Assembly: GCF_016892625.1 (NCBI RefSeq) | Contig: NZ_JAFEMW010000005.1 | Coordinates: forward strand, 248,001-312,000 | Length of the DNA stretch: 64,000 nt | Origin: Brevibacterium sp. RIT 803 | Lineage (GTDB): Bacteria > Actinomycetota > Actinomycetes > Actinomycetales > Brevibacteriaceae | Reading direction: 5' to 3' | Part shown: in pieces, positions 32,670 through 40,993 of the stretch | Layout of the letters: the number at the start of each line of letters is the position of its first letter | Numbering within the stretch: position 1 is the first letter of the stretch | Translations under genes and position numbers: made by a program | The notes under the pieces: model-generated | What the model saw: the letters and a program-made list of their open reading frames with translations, nothing else | The model's database searches: none | Told to the model about the DNA's origin: nothing

Positions 32670-33340
32670 CAAAGATCCTCGTCATCGACAACTACGACAG
32701 CTTCGTCTACACGCTCGTGTCCTACGTCCGTGAGCTCGGAGCCGAAACTCATGTCATCCGCAATGACGACCTGAGCGCCGAGGCCGTCGTGGCCCTGGCA
32801 TCGGAGTACGACGGTGTCCTGCTGTCGCCGGGCCCGGGAGTGCCGGCCGAATCGGGAGTGTGCCCGGACCTCATCGCCTGGGCGGAGACGTCTGGCACCC
32901 CGGTGTTCGGAGTCTGCCTGGGCCATCAGGCGCTGGGAGAGGTCTTCGGTGCCACAGTGACCCACTCGCCGGTGCTGATGCACGGAAAGACCTCGGTGAT
33001 CACTCACGACAGTCAGGGCATCTTCTTCGGTTGCAAGAACCCGCTGACCGTAACCCGCTATCACTCGCTGGCGATCGTTGATGAGACCATCGATCTCGAG
33101 AAGTTCCTGGTCACCGCCCGCACCGATGATGGAGTCGTGATGGCCATCGAACACCGTGAGAAGCCATTGTTCGGTGTTCAGTTCCACCCGGAGTCCGTGC
33201 TCACGGAATGCGGCTATCTGATGCTGGGGAACTGGCTCGAGGTCTGCGGTATCGACGGTGCCGCCGCGCGGGCCGCCGCGATGTCTCCGATGGCCTCGGC
33301 GATTGCGGCGAAGCCCGTCCCGGCCGCCACTCCGGCTTAA
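32666..33340 (+). CDS. pabA: Class I glutamine amidotransferase (PabA/TrpG)
   Basis: 224 residues. IDNYDSFVYTLVSYV start block, LSPGPGVP oxyanion strand, nucleophile Cys in FGVCLGHQALGE, and His/Glu in VQFHPESV. It releases ammonia from glutamine for 4-amino-4-deoxychorismate (folate) or anthranilate (tryptophan) synthesis; no large subunit is encoded here. Placement upstream of pknB is the same as trpG/pabA in Mycobacterium. An Ala/Pro-rich tail follows the domain; the same frame stays open past the TAA with further TPA repeats. Confidence 0.9.
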   Translation: MTKILVIDNYDSFVYTLVSYVRELGAETHVIRNDDLSAEAVVALASEYDGVLLSPGPGVPAESGVCPDLIAWAETSGTPVFGVCLGHQALGEVFGATVTHSPVLMHGKTSVITHDSQGIFFGCKNPLTVTRYHSLAIVDETIDLEKFLVTARTDDGVVMAIEHREKPLFGVQFHPESVLTECGYLMLGNWLEVCGIDGAAARAAAMSPMASAIAAKPVPAATPA

Positions 33341-33394
33341 GCTGCGGCTCCGACTTACGCGGCCGCCACTCCGGCTCGAACCGCCACTCCGGCT
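33323..33394. repeat. Three copies of CCGCCACTCCGGCT at the pabA 3' end
   Basis: The 14-15 base unit occurs at 33323-33337 (inside pabA), 33362-33376 and 33381-33394. In the pabA frame it encodes A-A-T-P-A, and the frame remains open for about 45 codons after the TAA stop. Confidence 0.8.
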
Positions 33395-33489
33395 CAGACG
33401 GCCACGACAGCCAGGCAATCGCGCTCAGACTCTTCCTGTGGCCCTACTGGGCATATTAGGATCGTGAGACACACCGAGAGGACCCACTG

Positions 33490-34002
33490 ATGTCAGAGTC
33501 GAGTATCAACCGGAGCGAACCATTCCCCGAACTCACCGTGTTCGAGGCGACGCCGGTCCCCACCGCCGTCGTCGAGGTCAGGAATGTCGCCATGGAGGAC
33601 CTTCCAAGCCACTTCGACGCCGCCTTCTCCGGGCTGTTCCCTGCCCTGGCCGAGGCTGAGCAGGAGATCGCTGGTCCCGCATTCGCGCTGTACACGCGCC
33701 AACCCAGCGACACCGTCGACCTGGAGATCGGCCTTCCGCTCACCTCGGGGCTGAAGCAGGCCCTGCCACTGGGCGAAGGCCTCATCGCGGTCCCGTCCCA
33801 GCTGCCCGGAGGATCGATCGCCGCACTGACCCATGCCGGTGGATACGACGGATTGGGTGAGGCCTGGGCGGGGTTGATGAAGGCGGTCGTCGATGCCGGA
33901 CACCACCCGGACCTGCCGTTCTTCGAGGTCTACGTGACAGAGCCGAACCCCGATATGGATCCAGCGGATCTGCGTACCGACCTCTTCCTCACTCTGTCCT
34001 GA
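33490..34002 (+). CDS. GyrI-like/effector-binding domain protein
   Basis: 170 residues, ATG after GAGAGGA. VFEATPVPTAVVEVRNVAME and the alternating strands to LEIGLPLTSG, GGSIAALTHAGGYDGLGEAW and PFFEVYVTEPNPD match the SOUL/GyrI-like small-molecule binding fold, in the stand-alone version lacking an AraC or MerR DNA-binding part. Such proteins bind hydrophobic compounds; some are hydrolases of toxic cyclopropanes or bind heme-like ligands. No partner is evident. It ends just before a hairpin shared with the convergent pknB gene. Confidence 0.72.
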   Translation: MSESSINRSEPFPELTVFEATPVPTAVVEVRNVAMEDLPSHFDAAFSGLFPALAEAEQEIAGPAFALYTRQPSDTVDLEIGLPLTSGLKQALPLGEGLIAVPSQLPGGSIAALTHAGGYDGLGEAWAGLMKAVVDAGHHPDLPFFEVYVTEPNPDMDPADLRTDLFLTLS

Positions 34003-34015
34003 GAAGACGAACTGA

Positions 34016-34053
34016 GGCCGCCACCGAGACTTCTCGATGGCGGCCCCAGCCGT
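34016..34053. terminator. Bidirectional hairpin between GyrI-like gene and pknB
   Basis: GGCCGCCA (34016-34023) pairs with TGGCGGCC (34038-34045); inside, CGAGA-CT-TCTCG extends the stem. It lies between convergent genes 36 bases from the pknB stop. Confidence 0.6.
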
Positions 34054-34081
34054 TTCAGACCTTGGGTCTGGTCGGACTCAC

Positions 34082-36007
34082 TCAGCGGTTGCCGTCGGCG
34101 CCTGAGTCGGAGAAGCCGTCGAACCAGTTGCCTCCGCCTCCGCCGATGGCCTCGGCATCCGAGTCACTGTCCTTGTCCTGCTCGTCGCCACCGGTGTCAT
34201 CGCCGCTGTCGTCGCTGCCACCGTCGTCAGACGGCGACGTGGGGACTCCTCCGGGGATGGACGGAATGCTTGGCGACGATGGCTCCTCCGGCGGCTTCTT
34301 GGCCACCTTGACAGTGATCTCCGAGCCCTGCTTGACCTCGCTGCCGCCAGCTGAAGACTGTTCGAAGACCTTCTTCGCGGGTTCGTCTGCGGTCTCGACC
34401 TCTTCGGTCGTGCACCCCAGCTGGTAGTCGTCGCCCTCGAGGATCTCACATGCTTCCTGCGCGGATTTGCCCGTCACATCGGGGACCTCGACCATTCCCG
34501 AGGACACGACGAGGTCGACGTTCGAGTCCACGTCCACCTCGGAGCCGTTGCCTGGCTTCGTTTCGATGACGACGCCCTTCTCCACGTCCGGAGAGTTCTG
34601 GGAGATGTGCGTGCCTGCCTGGAGCTTGGCGTCGTTGAGGATCTTGCGGGCACTTTCCTCGGATTTGCCGGAGACATCGGGGACCTTGACGCTTTCGGGG
34701 CCGGAGGAGATGACCAGCTTCACGACGCTGTCCTGCTCCACTCGCTGGCCGCCGGCGGGATCGGTCTTGATGGCTTTGCCCTCGTCGACGTCCTCGCTGT
34801 ACGACTCGTCTCTGTCGACTCTCAGGCCCTGTTGGATGAGGGCGGACTCGGCCTCATCGGCGTCCATATTGGCCACGTCCGTGACCTCGACCTGGATGAT
34901 GTCCGGTGGTTTGTTGATCTCGTAGACCCACAAAGCGATGGCGGCAAGAGCCAACAGCACGAAGATGCTGCCGATCCAGATCCAGGCGCGCGAACGCCTC
35001 GGCGGCGGTGGCTCGTCCTGCTTGGCCATGATCGTCGACACGGCACCCGTCTCAGGCTCCACCTCGGCATCCTGAGCATACTGCGGAGGACCCATCATGG
35101 CCCCGGCCATCGGGAACGCCTGGGTGCGATCCATGTCGTCGTCGAAGCTCAGGGGACGACCGTCACGGGCCGCGAGGACATCCTCACGGAAGATATAGGC
35201 GTCCTGGTAGCGCTCGTCACGATCCTTCAGCAGCGAATGCATGAGGAGGCGGTCGACCTCAGGGGGAACATTGGGATTGTAGAAACTCGGCGGCTTCGGC
35301 GTCTCGCCCACGTGCTGGTAGGCGACTGCCAGCTGCGAATCTCCGACGAACGGGGGCCGGCCGACGAGGAGCTCATAGAGCAGGCAGGCCGTCGAATACA
35401 GGTCGGAACGGGCGTCGACGACCTCACCGCGGGCCTGCTCGGGGGACAGGTACTGGGCGGTGCCCACGACCGACTGGGTCTGGGTCAGCCCGCTGTTGTC
35501 CTTGAGCGCGCGGGCGATGCCGAAGTCCATGACCTTGATGTCACCCTCGGGGGTGAGCATGACGTTGGCTGGCTTGATATCGCGGTGGACGATTCCGTTG
35601 CGGTGGGAGTACTCGAGTGGGGCGAGCACACCGGCGACGACGTTGAGCGCCTCGTCGATGGTCAGGGTGCCGTGCTCGTTGAGGACCTCGCGCAGCGTCT
35701 GGCCCTCGACATACTCCATGACGATGAAGGGCACGGAGACACTGGAGCCTCCGGTCTCCACGAAGTCCTCTTCACCCGAGTCGTAGACAGCGACGATACC
35801 CGGGTGGTTCAGCCCTGCCGCGGACTGCGCCTCACGCTTGAGACGTGTGTGGAACGAAGGATCACGAGCGAGATCGGACCGCAGAAGCTTGATCGCGACG
35901 CGCCGGCCGAGCCGGTTGTCGACGCCCTCGTGCACTTCTGCCATTCCCCCACGGCCGAGGAGCGCACGAACCTCGTACCGCCCCGACAGCACCTTGGGTT
36001 CATTCAT
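34082..36007 (-). CDS. pknB: Serine/threonine protein kinase with three PASTA repeats
   Basis: 641 residues. Kinase domain 1-285 with GRGGMAEV loop, Lys40, HRDIKPAN (141-148), DFG (161-163) and VGTAQYLSPE. Helix 341-363, then PASTA repeats about 370-437, 439-504 and 506-570, and an acidic Gly/Ser tail. PASTA domains bind muropeptides and place the kinase at growth sites. Cys520 and Cys532 in repeat 3 could form a disulfide. ATG after GGAGG. Last gene of the seven-gene operon, 83 bases after pknA. Mycobacterial PknB has four PASTA repeats. Confidence 0.95.
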   Translation of the reverse strand: MNEPKVLSGRYEVRALLGRGGMAEVHEGVDNRLGRRVAIKLLRSDLARDPSFHTRLKREAQSAAGLNHPGIVAVYDSGEEDFVETGGSSVSVPFIVMEYVEGQTLREVLNEHGTLTIDEALNVVAGVLAPLEYSHRNGIVHRDIKPANVMLTPEGDIKVMDFGIARALKDNSGLTQTQSVVGTAQYLSPEQARGEVVDARSDLYSTACLLYELLVGRPPFVGDSQLAVAYQHVGETPKPPSFYNPNVPPEVDRLLMHSLLKDRDERYQDAYIFREDVLAARDGRPLSFDDDMDRTQAFPMAGAMMGPPQYAQDAEVEPETGAVSTIMAKQDEPPPPRRSRAWIWIGSIFVLLALAAIALWVYEINKPPDIIQVEVTDVANMDADEAESALIQQGLRVDRDESYSEDVDEGKAIKTDPAGGQRVEQDSVVKLVISSGPESVKVPDVSGKSEESARKILNDAKLQAGTHISQNSPDVEKGVVIETKPGNGSEVDVDSNVDLVVSSGMVEVPDVTGKSAQEACEILEGDDYQLGCTTEEVETADEPAKKVFEQSSAGGSEVKQGSEITVKVAKKPPEEPSSPSIPSIPGGVPTSPSDDGGSDDSGDDTGGDEQDKDSDSDAEAIGGGGGNWFDGFSDSGADGNR

Positions 36008-36090
36008 TCTGGTCCTCCGCTTGGTTCACCCACGTCGTGGGAAAGTACTCCGCATGTCAAGTAGATTACTCGTCTTCTCAGCGCATGGTG

Positions 36091-37944
36091 TCAGCCAAAG
36101 ATCGACTCGTCCAGGTCTGTGCCGGCACTGGGATCTTCGCCGCCGCCGTTTCCGGACGGGTTTCCGCCGTCGTCGTCGGAGCTGTTGGACCCGCTGTTCG
36201 AGTTCGAACCGCTGTTGTCATTGCCGTTCTGGCCGCCGTTCGGATCGCTGCTCGAACCCGAGTCGGTGTCAGCTCCGTCGTCGGTGCTGCTCGAGTCGCT
36301 GCCCTCGGAACCACTGTTCGAATCACTGCTCGAACCACTGTCGGAATTCGACGAGCCGGTGTCGTTGGAGCTGCTGCTCTCGTTGCTCGAGGAGCCCCCG
36401 TCGTCGTTGCTGCTCGAGCCCGAACCCTCGTCGCCGCTGGTCTCTGACGGTGTGGGAGTGCTCGAAGGTTCAGGTTCCTCCGTCTCCACCGGCTCTTCGG
36501 CCGGGCCAGAGGAGATGTAGAGCGTGACGGTGTCGCCCTCTTCGAAGGTGTAGCCGTTGTCGCCCTCACCCACATCGGCGACCGTGCCCGCTGCGCGGGA
36601 GGACTCGATGGTCTGGGTCTCGGCTTCCAGTCCCTGCCGTTCGAGGTTCTGAGTCGCCGAGGATTCGGTCAGTCCGATGTAATCGCTCTTGTCGATTTCG
36701 ATCGTCTTCGCTGCCTGCGAAGTCGTGGGGGCGCTGGTGCTGGGGTCCGGCTCGGGCTCGGCGTTGCCTCCTCCGAGGAAGAACCACAGCAGCGAACCGA
36801 CGGCGATGAGTGCGACGATCGCGAGGATCCAGATGAGGGCGCGGCCCTTCTTCGACTGCTTCTCGTCGAGTTCCCTGTCCTCTGCATTCTCCGCGTCGAG
36901 TTCGCTGCCGTTCGCAGCCTCGGCGCCCGCTGCACCGGCCGCACCGGCACCAGCAACACCTGCGGCAGCTGCACCCGGATAGACACGAGTCTCCTCGTTG
37001 GACGCCGTGACCGGCATCGCCTTGGTCGTCGGCACGGGCTCGGGGCTGTTGAAGACCTGGGTCAGCGCATCGGAGGCGGCGCTGCCCAGTCGCATCTGCG
37101 GCAGAATCTCTTCGGCACCTGCGACATCGCCTGCGGCCAGCGCATCGGCGGCCCTGGACACCGCCATGGCATCCGAGGGCCTGCGTTCGGGCTTCTTCTC
37201 AAGCAGGCAGTCAACGAAGCGGCGCAAGGGTTCGGAGACCGTGTCCGGCAGCGGCGGATGCTGCTGATTGACCTGGGCGATGGCGATCGCGACCTGCGAG
37301 TCACCGGTGAACGGACGCTGCCCTGCCAGTGCCTCATAGGCGATGATGCCCAGAGCGTAGAGGTCGGAGCCGGACCCCGAACCCTTGCCTGTGGCCTGCT
37401 CCGGTGCCAGGTACTGGGCGGTGCCCATCACCTGGCCGGTCTTCGTCAGCGGAGCCTGGTCGGTGACGCGGGCGATGCCGAAGTCCGTGATCTTGACCCG
37501 GAAGTCCGGGGTCATGAGGATGTTGCCGGGTTTGATGTCGCGGTGGATGACTCCGACCTTGTGGGCCGCCCCCAGCGCCTGCGCGGACTGGGAGACGATG
37601 CTCAGAGTGTCCGTCTCCGACAGGGGTGCGCTGCGCTCGATGATCGCCGACAGTGCCTCACCTGGAACGTACTCCATGACGAGATAAGGGGATCCCTGCT
37701 CGTCGCCGTAGTCGAAGACACCGGCGATTCCGGGGTCCGATGCGCGTCCCATGTTCTGTGCCTCGGCGCGGAACCGCGCGAGGAAGGTCGTATCCGACAG
37801 GTATTCGTCCTTGAGGATCTTCGCCGCAATCTCACGGCCGAGCACGGAGTCGACGCCCTTCCAGACCTCGCCCATACCGCCCACGGCAATGCGAGAGGTG
37901 AGCTTGTATCGGTTTCCCAACAGGGTGCCTTCGACGGGTCTCAT
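36091..37944 (-). CDS. pknA: Serine/threonine protein kinase with one PASTA repeat and Ser/Asp-rich tail
   Basis: 617 residues. Kinase 1-280: VGGMGEV loop, Lys42, HRDIKPGN (134-141), DFG (154-156), MGTAQYLAPEQ. An Ala/Gly-rich linker, helix about 369-391, then a single PASTA-like unit (about 412-480: IGLTESSATQNLERQGL to VTLYISSGP), then a 137-residue extracytoplasmic tail of Ser, Asp, Asn and Gly. Mycobacterial PknA has no PASTA repeat or such tail. Start overlaps pbpA stop by 4 bases. It controls cell growth with PknB by phosphorylating wall-synthesis proteins. Confidence 0.93.
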   Translation of the reverse strand: MRPVEGTLLGNRYKLTSRIAVGGMGEVWKGVDSVLGREIAAKILKDEYLSDTTFLARFRAEAQNMGRASDPGIAGVFDYGDEQGSPYLVMEYVPGEALSAIIERSAPLSETDTLSIVSQSAQALGAAHKVGVIHRDIKPGNILMTPDFRVKITDFGIARVTDQAPLTKTGQVMGTAQYLAPEQATGKGSGSGSDLYALGIIAYEALAGQRPFTGDSQVAIAIAQVNQQHPPLPDTVSEPLRRFVDCLLEKKPERRPSDAMAVSRAADALAAGDVAGAEEILPQMRLGSAASDALTQVFNSPEPVPTTKAMPVTASNEETRVYPGAAAAGVAGAGAAGAAGAEAANGSELDAENAEDRELDEKQSKKGRALIWILAIVALIAVGSLLWFFLGGGNAEPEPDPSTSAPTTSQAAKTIEIDKSDYIGLTESSATQNLERQGLEAETQTIESSRAAGTVADVGEGDNGYTFEEGDTVTLYISSGPAEEPVETEEPEPSSTPTPSETSGDEGSGSSSNDDGGSSSNESSSSNDTGSSNSDSGSSSDSNSGSEGSDSSSTDDGADTDSGSSSDPNGGQNGNDNSGSNSNSGSNSSDDDGGNPSGNGGGEDPSAGTDLDESIFG

Positions 37945-39410
37945 TTTTCGACCACCGCTTCCATCATGTCCTTGGCGATCGGTCCTGCGACCGTCGCTCC
38001 ATAAGCTTCGTTGCCCGCGTTTCCGCCGTTCTCCACGACGACCGCGACTGCGATCTTCGGATCATCGGCTGGGGCGAATGATATGAACCACGCGTGCGGT
38101 GCCGCACCGGGTCCGTGCTGTGCGGTACCGGTCTTCGCGGCGACCTTCGTGCCGTTCATCTTGGCCACCGAGCCGGTTCCGTCCTCGACCACGCCTTCCA
38201 TCATCGTCGTCAGCTGATCGGCGGTCTTACCCGAAACGGGACGTGACATCTGCGCAGGGCGCATCTCCTTGATGGGTTCGAGGGTGCTCGCGTTCAGAAC
38301 CCGGTCGACGAGCTGCGGCTTCATCATCTTGCCGCCGTTGGCGATTCCCGCCGTCATCATCGCCATCTGCATCGGCGTGGACCTGACCTCGTACTGTCCC
38401 AGCGAGGACTGAGCCAACTGGGGTGGATCGAGGTCCTCCGGGAACGTGGATGCACTGACGTTGAGCGGAATCTCCATCTTCTGGCCGAATCCGAACTTCT
38501 CCGCCTGTTCCTTGATCGCATCCTCGCCCAGATCCATTCCGAGTGAGGCGAACGAGGTGTTGCAGGACTCGGCGAGCGAATCGGCCAGCGACGGGCTTCC
38601 GCCGTTGCGGCAGGCGCCCGGATGGGAGTTGCCGATCGTAGAGGTGGTCTGTGGCAGGTCGAGCTCTGCCGGACCGTTCAGTGTCGAATCCGGCTTGTAA
38701 TCGCCTGATTCCAGCGCGGCCGCAGCCACGAGGACCTTGAAGGTCGAGCCCGGTGGGTACAGGTTGCCGCCGATGGCGCGGTTATAGGCTGGCTTGTCCT
38801 CAGCGTTGTTGAGCGTCTCGAAGGCGGACTGCGCCGTCGAGGAGTCATGACTGGCGATGGGGTTGGGGTCCCAGCCGGGTGTCGAGGCCATGGCGAGGAT
38901 CTTGCCGGTCTTCGGATCGAGTGCGACCGCTGCACCGTTCTGGTCCCCCAGACCGTCCCAGGCGGCCTTCTGCACCTTCGGGTCGATGCTCAGCTCCACG
39001 GCCGCACCGCGGGGCTGCTCACCGGTGACCAGGCTGCCGACCTTGTCGTAGAACAGAGCATCGGAGTCCCCGGAGAGATACTCGCCGGAGGCACGCTCCA
39101 TGCCTGAAGCTCCCGACACGATGGAGTAGTATCCGGTCATCGAGGCGTAGGCACGGGGGTCGAGACCCTCCGAGCCGTACTTGCGCTGGAACTTGTATTT
39201 ATCGTCGACCGGCTCGGAGTAGGCGATCTTCTTGCCGTCGACGAGGATCGGACCCCGGTCGCGAGCCAGCTGGTCGAGGACCTTGCGGTTGTTGAGCGCA
39301 TTGTTGTTCAGTGAGTCGGCGGTGACGAACTGAACCCAGCTGGTGGAGCTGAACAGGAGCGCGAACATGACGAATCCGACGATGCTGATGTGTTTCAGTG
39401 GGTTCTTCAT
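37941..39410 (-). CDS. pbpA: Class B penicillin-binding protein (transpeptidase)
   Basis: 489 residues. Signal anchor about 9-29, dimerisation region, then transpeptidase with STFK (Ser222-Lys225, YPPGSTFK), SCN (282-284) and KTG (426-428, AAKTGTAQ). The SxN motif reads SCN, normal for the actinobacterial PbpA group. Works with RodA in cell-wall cross-linking. Overlaps rodA and pknA genes by 4 bases at each end, so it is translationally coupled inside the operon. Confidence 0.95.
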   Translation of the reverse strand: MKNPLKHISIVGFVMFALLFSSTSWVQFVTADSLNNNALNNRKVLDQLARDRGPILVDGKKIAYSEPVDDKYKFQRKYGSEGLDPRAYASMTGYYSIVSGASGMERASGEYLSGDSDALFYDKVGSLVTGEQPRGAAVELSIDPKVQKAAWDGLGDQNGAAVALDPKTGKILAMASTPGWDPNPIASHDSSTAQSAFETLNNAEDKPAYNRAIGGNLYPPGSTFKVLVAAAALESGDYKPDSTLNGPAELDLPQTTSTIGNSHPGACRNGGSPSLADSLAESCNTSFASLGMDLGEDAIKEQAEKFGFGQKMEIPLNVSASTFPEDLDPPQLAQSSLGQYEVRSTPMQMAMMTAGIANGGKMMKPQLVDRVLNASTLEPIKEMRPAQMSRPVSGKTADQLTTMMEGVVEDGTGSVAKMNGTKVAAKTGTAQHGPGAAPHAWFISFAPADDPKIAVAVVVENGGNAGNEAYGATVAGPIAKDMMEAVVEK

Positions 39411-40993
39411 CGTTCACCTCCGGTAGTGCCCAGATTGGTCGTCGGGTCCTCATCTGACCGGTTCGTCTCAAGATCGGCGGCGCCGAAGTTGGTCGTCGGC
39501 GCATCGTCGCTGGTGGCGCGATTCGTGGCGAGACCGCCAGTCGCGTGTTCGCGTGCTCCCTCGACACGTCTCGTGTCATTGCGATTCCCGGCAGCCCGCG
39601 CCGAGGCGGTGGCGTCGTCGGGATCCTCCGTGATCTTGAGGACGCCGGTGTGGAACTCCTCCACCGGTCGCCTGGCATTGTCGGAGATGCGCAGGAGCAG
39701 CGCGATGATCATCCAGTTTGCGATCAGGGACGACCCGCCTTGGGCGAGGAACGGCGTGGTCAGACCCGTGAGCGGAATGAGGCGGGTGACGCCGCCGACG
39801 ACGACGAAGACCTGTAGGGCGATCGTGAAGCTCAGGCCCGTGGCCAGCAGGGTGCCGAAACCGTCGCGCAGCTGCTGGGCGGTCTTGATGCCGCGTTGGA
39901 AGATGAACAGGTAGCAGAGCAGGATGACGAAGAGTCCCGCCATGCCCAGTTCTTCGCCGAGGCTGGCGTAGATGAAGTCGGATTCGGCATAGGGGACCAT
40001 ATTTGGTCGGCCCTCACCGAGTCCGGTTCCGGTCAGCCCGCCGTTGGACATGCCGAACAGACCTTGGACCAGCTGGTACGAACCACCAGGGGTTTTGTTG
40101 TACTCCTCGGCAGTGAGTGCGTTGAGCCAACCGTCGACTCGCTGCCCGACGTGGGAGAAGAGGAAGGTCGCTGCGACAGCGCCGGCTGCGAAGAAGCCGA
40201 GTCCGAGGATGATCCAGGAGACCTTGCTCGTCGCGACATAGAGCATGGCGACGAACAGGCCGAAGAACAGCAGCGAGGTGCCCAGGTCCCTCTCGAATAC
40301 GAGGATGCCGACGCTGGCCACCCATGCGATGATGATCGGACCGAAGTCACGCAGGCGCGGGAAGCGGATGCCGAGGATCTTCGGGCCGGCCAGAACCAAC
40401 TGGTCACGATAGGACACGAGGTAGCCGGCGAAGAAGATGGCCAGCAGGATCTTCGCGATCTCACCGGGCTGGAAGGACATCGGGCCGACGCCGATCCAGA
40501 TGCGCGCACCGTTGACCGTCTTGCCGAGGCCGGGAAGCAGCGGGAGCATGAGGAAGATGAGCGCAGCGAACCCCGAGAGGAAGGTGTAGCGGCGCAGCCA
40601 CCTGTGGTCACCTAAGAAGATGATGATGCCGACGGCCAGAGCGACACCCAAGGTCATCCAGATCAGCTGGGTGACTCCGCTGTTCTGATATTCGTCCCGG
40701 CCCAGGTCGACCCGGTAGATCATCGCCAGGCCCAGGCCGTTGAGCAGGACTGCGATCGGGATGAGAACAGGGTCGGCGTACTTGGCCTTCCACCACACGA
40801 CGATGTGGATGATGAGGCCGAGTGCGGCCAACCACGCAGCGTACTGGTAGACATTGGCGGGGATCGTGTCCTCGGTGCCGAGTCCGACGAGGGCATAGGC
40901 GCTCGTGGATACGGCGATGGCGAGGATGAGGAGGCCGAGTTCAGCCAAGCGATAAGGCCGTGGCCGCGCGCCTTGGTTGGGGTTCGCGGACAT
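39407..40993 (-). CDS. rodA: SEDS-family glycosyltransferase RodA/FtsW
   Basis: 528 residues. About 12 helices to residue 430. GARIWIGVGPMSFQPGEIAKI is the SEDS core, VFERDLGTSLLFFGLF carries the conserved Asp of the polymerase site, and PYAESDFIYASLGEELG and PLTGLTTPFLAQGGSS are the last motifs. Polymerises lipid II, paired with PbpA. A cytosolic tail of about 100 residues follows, with TNRATSDDAPTTNFG and TNRSDEDPTTNLG similar units, possible phosphorylation sites for PknA/B. Overlap with pstP is one base (TAATG). Confidence 0.94.
   Translation of the reverse strand: MSANPNQGARPRPYRLAELGLLILAIAVSTSAYALVGLGTEDTIPANVYQYAAWLAALGLIIHIVVWWKAKYADPVLIPIAVLLNGLGLAMIYRVDLGRDEYQNSGVTQLIWMTLGVALAVGIIIFLGDHRWLRRYTFLSGFAALIFLMLPLLPGLGKTVNGARIWIGVGPMSFQPGEIAKILLAIFFAGYLVSYRDQLVLAGPKILGIRFPRLRDFGPIIIAWVASVGILVFERDLGTSLLFFGLFVAMLYVATSKVSWIILGLGFFAAGAVAATFLFSHVGQRVDGWLNALTAEEYNKTPGGSYQLVQGLFGMSNGGLTGTGLGEGRPNMVPYAESDFIYASLGEELGMAGLFVILLCYLFIFQRGIKTAQQLRDGFGTLLATGLSFTIALQVFVVVGGVTRLIPLTGLTTPFLAQGGSSLIANWMIIALLLRISDNARRPVEEFHTGVLKITEDPDDATASARAAGNRNDTRRVEGAREHATGGLATNRATSDDAPTTNFGAADLETNRSDEDPTTNLGTTGGER

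Noticed and set aside
34607..36064. 485-codon open frame antisense to pknB
   Set aside because: Shadow of the kinase gene; no start signal and no recognisable domain.
36119..36520. Ser/Glu/Leu-rich plus-strand frame opposite the pknA tail
   Set aside because: Arises from the repetitive Ser/Asp codons of the pknA tail read on the other strand.
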